In this document: one piece after another, positions 6,866 to 13,654 of the stretch | How positions within the stretch are numbered: the first letter of the stretch is position 1 | Layout of the letters: each line of letters begins with the position of its first letter | Assembly (NCBI GenBank): GCA_002369195.1 | Contig: DFEW01000036.1 | Location: forward strand, 1-28,801 | Length of the DNA: 28,801 bases | Direction of reading: 5' to 3' | Origin: Christensenella sp. UBA3792 | GTDB taxonomy: Bacteria; Bacillota; Clostridia; Christensenellales; CAG-138 | The notes under the pieces: model-generated | Databases searched by the model: none | What the model saw: only the letters and a program-made list of their open reading frames with translations | Told to the model about the DNA's origin: nothing | Made by a program: the position numbers and the translations under genes

Positions 6866-7981
6866 ATGAGAACCAAGACCCGTATTCTGTGCTTTGCATG
6901 GATGCTGATATTCTGTTTGTCGGCGTGCGTCGATCCCGCGGCGTTGAACTTGACCGATCCGACGCCCGCAATCGAAGCGGCGGCAACGCCGGACGGCGGC
7001 GAGGACATCTCCGTCGTGGCGGTCAGCGAGCCGACCGCGATCCCCACGCCCGAACCGACCGAGGAACCGACCGCGGAGCCGACCGAGGAACCCACGCCCA
7101 CGCCCGCCCCGACGCGCGCGCCGATGGAGGGCGATATCGCCGTCAACTTCCCGAACTATGATACCGGCGTCGATGCGGATTACAGCTATCAGAGCGACGA
7201 ACTGCGCATCGCGATCAAGGTGGTCGTCGATGCGGAAGCGAAGCAGACCTATTACGTCGCGGATATCTGGATGCGCAACATCAATTCGTTCCGCACCGCG
7301 TTCGGCAAGGGCGAGTTCAAGAAGGGCGTCGAGGACGGCGACGCGCTCGCGCGGCGCGAAAACGCGATCCTCGCGGTCAACGGCAGCTACAATCAGGGCA
7401 TGATGATCCAGTCCGGCAAGGTGCTGCAGAAGCTGCGCGCCGACAAGGGCTGGAACTCCGGCGCCGCCTGCATCCTGTACCGGGACGGCACGCTCAAGAC
7501 GTTCAAGCTCAAAAAGGAAAAGCTGAACATCAACAACGAGATCCAAAACGGCGCGTGGCACGGCTGGCAGTTCGGACCGATCGTGATCCGCGACGGCGAG
7601 GAGGGTCCCGGCGCAACCGCGTACGGCGACCTCGGCTACAAGGCGCGCAACATGCTCGGATACTACGAGCCCGGTCATTACGTGATCGTCAACTGCGATG
7701 CGTACCGCGACGATGCGATCGGCATGACCTCGCACATGATGGTCGACGTCATGAAGTCGCTCGGTGTCAAGGAGGCGTTCAACCTCGACGGCGGCACGAG
7801 CGCGGTCATGGTGTTCATGGGCGAAATCATCAACCGCCCGACCAAGCGCAACGACAACGGCAAGTGGGTCGAGGGCAGACCGATCCTCGACATGCTGATC
7901 TTCGGCGAGTACGATGCAAACGGTGTCGCGCCCGACCTTTCCACCCTGACTGCGGACAAGTTCCGCGACAAGAACGCATAA
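6866..7981 (+). CDS. Lipoprotein with phosphodiester glycosidase (NAGPA/DUF2233) domain
   Basis: 371 aa. It has a lipoprotein signal peptide with lipobox LSAC (Cys21), then a Thr/Pro/Glu linker (about 54-84). The C-terminal domain has the hallmarks of the NAGPA family: ILAVNGSYN (168-176), YVIVNCDAYRDD (272-283) and FNLDGGTSAVM (305-315). Family members hydrolyse phosphodiester-linked sugars, for example in surface polysaccharides or uncovering reactions; the substrate here is unknown. It is a single-gene transcription unit with its own promoter and a strong terminator at 8005-8042, divergent from the zinc-ribbon genes. Confidence 0.9.
   Translation: MRTKTRILCFAWMLIFCLSACVDPAALNLTDPTPAIEAAATPDGGEDISVVAVSEPTAIPTPEPTEEPTAEPTEEPTPTPAPTRAPMEGDIAVNFPNYDTGVDADYSYQSDELRIAIKVVVDAEAKQTYYVADIWMRNINSFRTAFGKGEFKKGVEDGDALARRENAILAVNGSYNQGMMIQSGKVLQKLRADKGWNSGAACILYRDGTLKTFKLKKEKLNINNEIQNGAWHGWQFGPIVIRDGEEGPGATAYGDLGYKARNMLGYYEPGHYVIVNCDAYRDDAIGMTSHMMVDVMKSLGVKEAFNLDGGTSAVMVFMGEIINRPTKRNDNGKWVEGRPILDMLIFGEYDANGVAPDLSTLTADKFRDKNA
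7022..7118 (+). repeat. Tandem coding repeat: Thr/Pro/Glu linker
   Basis: Imperfect repeats of GAACCGACCGAG type (12 bp) encode EPTE/EPTA blocks between the lipid anchor and catalytic domain. They match the repeat at 3147-3276 in composition and unit length, although the two catalytic domains are unrelated. Confidence 0.82.
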
Positions 7982-8004
7982 CAGCGGACCCGTCCGCCGA
8001 TATA

Positions 8005-8042
8005 AAAATAAGAAGACTGTGTTTTCACAGTCTTCTTATTTT
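8005..8042. terminator. Long perfect-stem terminator
   Basis: AATAAGAAGACTGTG (8007-8021) and CACAGTCTTCTTATT (8026-8040) form a 15-bp perfect stem with a TTTT loop, extended by A-T pairs at both ends. It ends the glycosidase transcript and is symmetric enough to work on the minus strand as well. Confidence 0.93.
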
Positions 8043-8048
8043 GGAGGG

Positions 8049-8071
8049 AAAAAGCAGACGATGTCTGCTTT
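8049..8071 (-). terminator. Terminator of the minus-strand sugar operon
   Basis: AAAGCAGAC (minus, 8071-8063) and GTCTGCTTT (8059-8051) give a 9-bp stem with a 3-base loop, followed on the minus strand by a run of Ts. It lies 73 bp after the last operon gene. Confidence 0.9.
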
Positions 8072-8143
8072 ATGCCGCCGAATGCAAGTTCCTCCCCGAT
8101 TGCCTGCATGGTTTGAGGACTGCTCGGCGACCCGTAAGCTGTT

Positions 8144-8974
8144 TTATGCGCCGTAGACCCGGTTCAGAATCGGTCTCAAGTGCCGGATCGACTCGCAAGC
8201 GGCCGTTTGCTGATCCGGCTCCTGAAAGATTTCGGTGCAGAACGCGCCGTCATACCCGACCTCGCGGAACACGGACAGCAGCTTTTGGAAGTCCGTGCCG
8301 CAGTTTCCCGGATAGCGCCGGTTGTTGTCCGCAAGATGCACATGGATGTTATACGGCGCATATTTGCGGATCGTCTCCTCGACGTTCTTCTCCTCGATGT
8401 TCATATGAAAGACGTCCATCATGAGGCGGAATCGCCTGCACCCGACGTCGTCCACCATCTTGGCGCATTCGGCAACGGTGTTCAGAAAATTCGTCTGCAT
8501 GATGCAGACCGGCTCAACCGCAATATCCACGCCGACCGTCTCGCCGTAGGCGGCGATGCTCCGAAATGCGTCCACCGCCCATTCATAGGTCTGCTCGCGC
8601 GCGATCCTGTACATATACTGCCCGCGCACGCGTCCAATGTTCACCTTCGCGCCCAAAGCGGCGGCAAACTCCATCAGACGCTTCACCTCGCGTACCGCTT
8701 CGCTGCGGATATGCGCGTCCGGATCGGTAAAGGACAGCTTCTTTTGCGCGTAGACTTCGCCGGTGCAGACGAGTGCGACGCAAAGCCCGTTGTCGTCGGC
8801 GACCCTGCGCACGTGCTTCCAGTCCAGAAGGTCCGGCGAAATCGTCATCAGCTCAACGCCGTCGTACCCGAGACGGGCAAGCTCGGAGAAGCTGGTTTCG
8901 AGCGGTCCCTGATACGCGGTCACGGCAGGGGACACGGCAACGTCCGGCGTTGCAACCTGATAGCATAGCTTCAT
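8144..8974 (-). CDS. Sugar isomerase/epimerase, TIM-barrel (xylose isomerase-like, AP endonuclease 2 fold)
   Basis: 276 aa. It matches the ketose 3-epimerase/hydroxypyruvate isomerase superfamily. The likely metal set is Glu154 (AVEP), Asp187 with His190 (LMMDVFHMN), His213 (IHVHLADNNRRYPG) and Glu248 (CTEIF). The conserved barrel entry LARLGYDGVEL is present near 33-42. HLADNxxRxPG is a signature of D-tagatose/D-psicose 3-epimerase-like members, which act on free or phosphorylated ketoses. Its ATG overlaps the stop of the transketolase C gene by 4 bp (ATGA), so it is translationally coupled and last in the operon. The exact sugar cannot be read from sequence. Confidence 0.87.
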   Translation of the reverse strand: MKLCYQVATPDVAVSPAVTAYQGPLETSFSELARLGYDGVELMTISPDLLDWKHVRRVADDNGLCVALVCTGEVYAQKKLSFTDPDAHIRSEAVREVKRLMEFAAALGAKVNIGRVRGQYMYRIAREQTYEWAVDAFRSIAAYGETVGVDIAVEPVCIMQTNFLNTVAECAKMVDDVGCRRFRLMMDVFHMNIEEKNVEETIRKYAPYNIHVHLADNNRRYPGNCGTDFQKLLSVFREVGYDGAFCTEIFQEPDQQTAACESIRHLRPILNRVYGA

Positions 8975-9921
8975 GACCCGAACGTCTCCTTCTTTTCCAG
9001 TACGCGCCGGACCTTCGCCGCCACGGCGTCGGCATCAAAGCCGTATTTCGCCTGCAGCTCGCGGTACGGACCGCATTCGCCGTGCATATCGCGGATGCCG
9101 ACCGCTTCCACCGGGACGGGGAACCCCTCCTGCGCCAGCACTTCGCTGACGGCGCCAAAGAGCCCGCCGATCACGGAATGCTCTTCCGCGGTCACCAGCG
9201 CGTTCGTTTCCTTTGCGCAGCGCAGGATCAGCTCGCGGTCGATCGGCTTGATCGAGAACAGGTCCGCGACGCGCACGGAAATGCCTTCCTTTTCCAGCGT
9301 TTCCGCCGCGGTAAGCGCGTGACCGACCATGAGCCCGCAGGCAAACACGGTCACGTCGGTTCCGTCGCGCACGATCTTTCCCTTACCGATCTCGAAGGAT
9401 TCCTCCGCGGGATAGATGTTTGGGAACACATCGCGCGACATCCGGAGATAGATGGGGTTTTTCGATTCCAGACAGTGCCGGACCGCCCAATCGGTCGATG
9501 CGGCGTCGCAGGGAACGATGACCTCGAAGTTCGGCTGCGCGCGCATGATCGCGATGTCGTCGAGCGCGTGATGGCTCGGACCGTCGAACGCATCCGACAT
9601 TCCGCTGTATGCGCCGACCAGACGGATCGGCAACTTCGAGTAGGAGCCGTAGGTGCGCGCCGCGAGCAGCCCGCAGGAGGTAATGAACGCCGCGAACGTA
9701 TTCACGAAGGGAATCATGCCGACGGAGGCGAGCCCTGCCGCCATGCCGGTCATGTTCGCCTCGGCAATGCCGACGTTGAGATGCCTGTCGGGAAAGGCGT
9801 CGCGGAATAGCGCGGACCGGGTGGAACCGCTGACGTCCGCATCCAGCACGATGATCTTTTCGTTTTCCTTTCCGTAACGGACCAGCGCTTCGCCGTAGTA
9901 TTCACGTAACGTCTTTGCCAT
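8971..9921 (-). CDS. Transketolase, C-terminal subunit
   Basis: 316 aa, usual for the second half of split transketolases. It carries the pyrimidine-binding domain with the catalytic glutamate in NVGIAEANMTGMAAG (Glu54), the SHHALDDIAIMR block (116-127) and the C-terminal domain thought to be regulatory. With the N subunit it would form a thiamine-diphosphate enzyme moving two-carbon ketol units between a ketose and an aldose. Start and upstream stop share one base. Split transketolases next to sugar isomerases are frequent in catabolic clusters and often act on unusual ketoses rather than in the pentose phosphate cycle, so the substrate remains open. Confidence 0.93.
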   Translation of the reverse strand: MAKTLREYYGEALVRYGKENEKIIVLDADVSGSTRSALFRDAFPDRHLNVGIAEANMTGMAAGLASVGMIPFVNTFAAFITSCGLLAARTYGSYSKLPIRLVGAYSGMSDAFDGPSHHALDDIAIMRAQPNFEVIVPCDAASTDWAVRHCLESKNPIYLRMSRDVFPNIYPAEESFEIGKGKIVRDGTDVTVFACGLMVGHALTAAETLEKEGISVRVADLFSIKPIDRELILRCAKETNALVTAEEHSVIGGLFGAVSEVLAQEGFPVPVEAVGIRDMHGECGPYRELQAKYGFDADAVAAKVRRVLEKKETFGS

Positions 9922-10751
9922 CAGTCCGCACCTCCCAGTTCCCGCATCGCGATTTCATAATGCGCATCGTCGATCGCCTTTCCGTGCCAGGCGCTCTGCC
10001 CTTCCATGAACGAAACGCCCTTGCCCTTGACGGTTTTCGCAAGGATGACTACGGGCTTTGCGACGGCGGCCTTTGCCGCCTGCAGCGCATCGTACAGCGC
10101 CGAGACGTCGTGTCCGTCGCAGGTGAGCACCTGCCAGCCGAACGCTTCGAATTTTGCCTTCAGATCGCCTTCCGGCATGACGGAGGCGGTCGGACCGTCC
10201 AGCTGAACGCCGTTGTAATCGACGATCGCCGTGAGGTTCTCGGGACGGAACTTCGCCGCCGCCATCGCCGCCTCCCAGACGGTACCTTCGTTCAGCTCGC
10301 CGTCGCCGAGAACGACGTATACTCTGGCGGGAAGCCCCTGCTTTTGCAGCCCGATCGCGGCGCCCAGTCCCACGGAGAGACCGAGTCCCAGCGGACCGGA
10401 GGTCATGTCCACGCCGGGGGTGTCCAAAAGGCAGGGATGTCCCTGCATGCGGGTGTTGAGCGTTCGCAGCGTGTGCAATTCTTCGACGGGGAAGAAGCCG
10501 CGCTCCGCCAGCACCCGATAGAGCATCGGGGCGGCGTGCCCCTTGCTCAGGATCAGCCGGTCGCGGTCGATGCGATCGGGATCGGCGGGATCGACCCGCA
10601 TTTCCGCAAGGAGGAGAACGGTCAGGATCTCGCATACGGAAAGAGAGCCGCCGGGATGACCGGTCTGACGCTCATGCAAAACCTCGATGAGGTCTTTGCG
10701 AAACCGTCTGCAAAGGGAATTCAGGCGGTCGATTTCTGTTTGATGCAGCAT
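9921..10751 (-). CDS. Transketolase, N-terminal subunit
   Basis: 276 aa, normal for the first half of a split transketolase. The thiamine-diphosphate and metal motif runs from GDGELNEG (149-156) to VDYN (177-180). GHPGGSLS (31-38) and SKGHAAP (69-75) are the conserved substrate and cofactor loops. It overlaps the C subunit by one base and starts 6 bp after the glycerate dehydrogenase-like gene. The pair has no fused third domain, so both subunits are needed for an active site. Confidence 0.94.
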   Translation of the reverse strand: MLHQTEIDRLNSLCRRFRKDLIEVLHERQTGHPGGSLSVCEILTVLLLAEMRVDPADPDRIDRDRLILSKGHAAPMLYRVLAERGFFPVEELHTLRTLNTRMQGHPCLLDTPGVDMTSGPLGLGLSVGLGAAIGLQKQGLPARVYVVLGDGELNEGTVWEAAMAAAKFRPENLTAIVDYNGVQLDGPTASVMPEGDLKAKFEAFGWQVLTCDGHDVSALYDALQAAKAAVAKPVVILAKTVKGKGVSFMEGQSAWHGKAIDDAHYEIAMRELGGAD

Positions 10752-10757
10752 ATCCGG

Positions 10758-11723
10758 TCACCGATTGACAACATTGACCGGAGCGCCGTTCAGATACGCC
10801 TTCACGTTTTCGATCGCGCAGTCCATGATGCGCTGCCGGCTTTCTTTCGGAGCCCAGGAGATATGCGGCGTGATGATGCAGTTCTTGGCGGTCAGCAGCG
10901 GATTGTCGCTGCGGATCGGCTCCGTCGAAACGACGTCGAGACCGGCCGCCGCGACCTTGCCGGCGTTCAGCGCGTCCGCAAGGTCCTGTTCGTCGACGAG
11001 CGGACCGCGGGAGTTGTTCAGAAGGATTACGCCGTCCTTCATCTTGGCGATCGTATCCTTGTTGATGATCCGTTCGGTCGCCGGGAACAGCGGGCAATGC
11101 AGCGCGATGACATCGGATTCCTTGAGCAGCGTGTCAAGGTCCGTGTACGTGCCGATCGCCTTTCCGCTTTCGGATTGATAGGTGTCGTAGGCAAGCACGC
11201 GCATGCCGAGCGCGGAAGCGATCTTTCCGGTCGTCTGTCCGATTCTTCCGAAGCCGATGATGCCGATCGTTTTTCCGTCAAGCTCAATCAGCGGATAATC
11301 CCAGAAGCAGAAATCCGGGCAGGAAGCCCAGCGCCCTTCGTGCACCGCCTTGTCGTGATGCGCGACGTGATGGCAGATCTCAAGGAGCAGCGCGATCGCG
11401 AACTGTCCGACGGACGCGGTTCCGTATGCCGGAACATTCGTAACCGGAATGCCCTTTTCCTTGGCGGCGGCGGTATCCACGATGTTGTAGCCGGTGGCGA
11501 GCACGCTGATGAACTTCACGGACGGGCAGGCGTCCAGCACTTCGCGGGTCAGGGGCGTTTTGTTGGTAAAGACGACCTCCGCGTCCCCGATGCGGCGGAT
11601 GATTTCCGCGGTATCGCTGAGCGGGGTGCGGTCATATACGGTCAGCTCACCGAGCGCGGCAAGACCGTCCCAGCTGAGGTCGCCGGGGTTTTCGGTATAT
11701 CCGTCCAAAACAACGATTTTCAT
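10758..11723 (-). CDS. D-2-hydroxyacid dehydrogenase, glycerate dehydrogenase/hydroxypyruvate reductase type
   Basis: 321 aa from the second of two adjacent ATGs; AGGAGG (11735-11730) is six bases from it and only three from the first ATG at 11726. The NAD fold GIIGFGRIG occupies 154-162 with Asp180 at the end of the second strand, favouring NAD over NADP. Catalytic residues are Arg239 (NNSRGPLVDE), Glu268 (STEP) and His287 (ITPHISWAPKESRQ). The start VVLDGYTENPGDLSW and the tail TPHISWAPKE are typical of the glycerate dehydrogenase branch. Reduction of hydroxypyruvate, glyoxylate or a related 2-oxoacid is expected. Its position beside a transketolase is notable because hydroxypyruvate is a classical ketol donor. 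Confidence 0.88.
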   Translation of the reverse strand: MKIVVLDGYTENPGDLSWDGLAALGELTVYDRTPLSDTAEIIRRIGDAEVVFTNKTPLTREVLDACPSVKFISVLATGYNIVDTAAAKEKGIPVTNVPAYGTASVGQFAIALLLEICHHVAHHDKAVHEGRWASCPDFCFWDYPLIELDGKTIGIIGFGRIGQTTGKIASALGMRVLAYDTYQSESGKAIGTYTDLDTLLKESDVIALHCPLFPATERIINKDTIAKMKDGVILLNNSRGPLVDEQDLADALNAGKVAAAGLDVVSTEPIRSDNPLLTAKNCIITPHISWAPKESRQRIMDCAIENVKAYLNGAPVNVVNR

Positions 11724-11735
11724 CATGTTCCTCCT

Positions 11736-12626
11736 TTACTCTTCCAGCAGTGCCCATGCGCGGTTCAGGACGCGCTTGGTGTTGGCAAGGACGATCTGCT
11801 CATCCTCGCCGGGACGCAGCGTGACTTCCATGGAAAGCACGTAGGGATGCTCCGCGTTGAAGAATCCCTCTTCCTTCAGCACGCGCAGGTAGTCCAGCAG
11901 TTCGGGGGTGTCGTTCGCGCTGTGCGGATAGCCGAACCGCGGATGCAGATCGCCGTATCCGTCAAAGCCCTTTTCGACCACGGCGTTTCCGAAATGGAAA
12001 TGCGTGATGTACGGGCGGAGCGTGCGGATGACGAACTGCGACGTCTCATACGTGGTGGGGAAGTGCGAAAGGTCGACCAGAAGCCCGAAATTGCTGTGCG
12101 TGGTCCGCATATCCGCGGCAAACTGCGCGGCAAGCGGCGCGGGACCGATCAGCGCGGCCTTGTCCATGTCGTAGTCGAACACTTCAAGCTCGACGTTCAT
12201 TCCCTTGGTTTTTGCGTAGTCGCATATGTTCCGGGTCGTTTTCAGAAGCTGCGCATACGCCTGCTCCTTGGTTGCCGGTTCCCATTTTCCCGCAAGGAAT
12301 GCGATGCCCTTTGCGCCGAGGTATTCCGCTTCGTCGACCGCTTCCAAGAGGGTGGCTTCCGCTTTCAGCCGCTCCTGCTCATCGAGCGCGTTCGGGTTCA
12401 GTTTCGGACCGAGCAGTCTCGGCTGCGCGCCGTAGCAGACCTTCAGATGGCTCTGCTCCAGGATCGCCTTCGCTTTTTCGTTGTCCGTGCCGAAGCCCTT
12501 CAGCTCGATTGCGTCGAAATAATCATCCCGCGCGATCGCAAGAAGACTGTCCATTGGCGCGCTTTTCGGATAGCTCATCCATTGGATGGTTCCGACCTGA
12601 AAATACTTGTGAATCGATTCTTTCAT
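11736..12626 (-). CDS. Sugar isomerase/epimerase, TIM-barrel, second type
   Basis: 296 aa from the ATG at 12626, chosen for the AGGAGG eight bases upstream (12640-12635); an ATG at 12683 would start inside the upstream hairpin. Likely metal ligands are Glu148 (ELEVFD), Asp185 and His188 (LLVDLSHFP), His211 (ITHFHFGN) and Glu267 (LSMEVTL), a complete set for the xylose isomerase-like TIM barrels. It is only distantly like the isomerase at 8144, so the operon has two different enzymes of this fold, perhaps acting on successive intermediates. It is separated from the upstream ComB-like gene by a terminator-like hairpin. Confidence 0.86.
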   Translation of the reverse strand: MKESIHKYFQVGTIQWMSYPKSAPMDSLLAIARDDYFDAIELKGFGTDNEKAKAILEQSHLKVCYGAQPRLLGPKLNPNALDEQERLKAEATLLEAVDEAEYLGAKGIAFLAGKWEPATKEQAYAQLLKTTRNICDYAKTKGMNVELEVFDYDMDKAALIGPAPLAAQFAADMRTTHSNFGLLVDLSHFPTTYETSQFVIRTLRPYITHFHFGNAVVEKGFDGYGDLHPRFGYPHSANDTPELLDYLRVLKEEGFFNAEHPYVLSMEVTLRPGEDEQIVLANTKRVLNRAWALLEE

Positions 12627-12657
12627 ATTGATTGCCTCCTGTCTTGATACGTGATTT

Positions 12658-12701
12658 GAAAAAAGAGGCGACAGGAATTCCATCGCCTTTGTGTGCCTCT
12701 T
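12658..12701 (-). terminator. Terminator or attenuator with two alternative stems
   Basis: Minus strand: AGGCGA (12688-12683) pairs with TCGCCT (12671-12666), with an inner GG(AATT)CC, followed by CTTTTTT, a plausible intrinsic terminator. A second perfect stem, AAGAGGC (12701-12695) with GCCTCTT (12669-12663), uses overlapping bases and includes part of the ComB-like stop codon. Only about 30 bp separate the T tract from the next ATG, with no promoter visible, so the hairpin may control read-through. Confidence 0.65.
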
Positions 12702-13497
12702 ATCGTTCGATGTCCGCGTCTATGATCACGCATCCGTGCCTGTCGATGCTGGACACATAGGGGACGAACCTTGAAATGTTTTCAGACGCGCACATGGCAA
12801 CGTCCTCCGTGCTGATATGCGCGGCGCACTTGATCGCGGTCGAAGACGCCTTGTAGGCCTCGAAAGTGTTCTCAAAGCCGTTCAAAAGGTGCAGGCAGAT
12901 CTTGATCGGGTCCATCAGTTCGTAGGGGCAGTTCTTTTCCTTCAGCAGATCGATGATGCGGCTTGCAAGCTTTGCCGTGCAGTACGCGTCGTCCAGCGTG
13001 GCGATGCGGCAGTCGTACCGTCCGGAATCCACGATGCAGATCGGGCGTCCCTCCTCGATCGCGCGGTTGACCACGCGCTTGACGACGGCGTCCATGTTCA
13101 GGACCGTTCCGACGTAGATGTCGTGGATGCCCTTGCCGTAGAGCTGCAGGATGCCGCGGGTGCCGTTTGTCGTGTGGAACAGGATCATCCGGTCCTTCAG
13201 CATGTTCATGGCTCTGACGCCGATCACGGACGGACTGCAGTCTGCCATGGGCGCGCAGTCGCCCGGCACGTCCTCGGCGCAGATCAGGTACTTGTCGCGG
13301 TCGATCGTTTCGTCTTCCGCCAGGATCTTTTCCTCGTCTTCGCACAGGCGGAGCTGCTTGACGCCCATATCAAAGAAGGAAACGACGGTTGCGCTTGCGC
13401 GGATGGCATCGATGTAGATGCAGATCGGGTTGTCTTCGGCAATGATTTCCGACGGCGTTAAAGCTGCCTGCAGCAAAACAAACGGTTTGTTGCTCAT
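12700..13497 (-). CDS. ComB family protein (2-phosphosulfolactate phosphatase-like)
   Basis: 265 aa from ATG 13497; ATG 13509 (four residues longer) is equally possible because GGGAG lies 2 bases before that start and about 14 before this one. ComB signatures are YIDAIRASATVV (29-40) and FHTTNGTRGI (107-116), with a DSGRYDCRIATLDDAYCTAKL block (about 157-177) equivalent to the family's third conserved region. Characterised ComB enzymes are magnesium-dependent acid phosphatases making sulfolactate for coenzyme M; bacterial relatives act on uncertain substrates. No coenzyme M genes are present, so here it may dephosphorylate another sugar-acid phosphate. It is first in the minus-strand sugar operon and divergent from the FucI-like gene. 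Confidence 0.82.
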   Translation of the reverse strand: MSNKPFVLLQAALTPSEIIAEDNPICIYIDAIRASATVVSFFDMGVKQLRLCEDEEKILAEDETIDRDKYLICAEDVPGDCAPMADCSPSVIGVRAMNMLKDRMILFHTTNGTRGILQLYGKGIHDIYVGTVLNMDAVVKRVVNRAIEEGRPICIVDSGRYDCRIATLDDAYCTAKLASRIIDLLKEKNCPYELMDPIKICLHLLNGFENTFEAYKASSTAIKCAAHISTEDVAMCASENISRFVPYVSSIDRHGCVIIDADIER

Positions 13498-13555
13498 AAA
13501 ACTGTACATTACTCCCTTTTTCTCTTTTCTACGTATATTAAAACAGGTACGAATA

Positions 13556-13569
13556 TGTGCTGACGCACA
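13556..13569. promoter_or_regulatory. Small inverted repeat in the divergent promoter region
   Basis: TGTGC (13556-13560) and GCACA (13565-13569) flank TGAC. It lies upstream of the ComB-like gene and could be a second operator half or a chance palindrome. Confidence 0.3.
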
Positions 13570-13585
13570 AAATGTAAATGAAATA

Positions 13586-13601
13586 TTGTTATATGGGCCA
13601 A
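13586..13601. promoter_or_regulatory. Candidate operator, site 1
   Basis: TTGTTATATGGGCCAA is near-palindromic and 13 of 16 bases match the site at 25672-25687. It covers the place of the -35 box and ends 12 bp before the -10 box at 13614. Binding by the CdaR/PucR-type regulator encoded at 25834 is an inference. Confidence 0.6.
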
Positions 13602-13613
13602 AGAAAAGCATAA

Positions 13614-13619
13614 TATAAT
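13614..13619 (+). promoter_or_regulatory. -10 box for the isomerase/aldolase/phosphorylase operon
   Basis: Perfect TATAAT, 36 bp before the GTG start. At 17-bp spacing the -35 position reads ATATGG, a poor match, which fits a promoter needing an activator bound at the overlapping operator. Confidence 0.6.
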
Positions 13620-13654
13620 TTTTTTGAAAATGAAGACAGCAGGAGGACAACTCT

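Noticed and set aside
9915..12647. 910-codon plus-strand open frame
   Set aside because: Antisense to the transketolase N, dehydrogenase and isomerase genes, which show full family motifs; the frame has only shadow composition.
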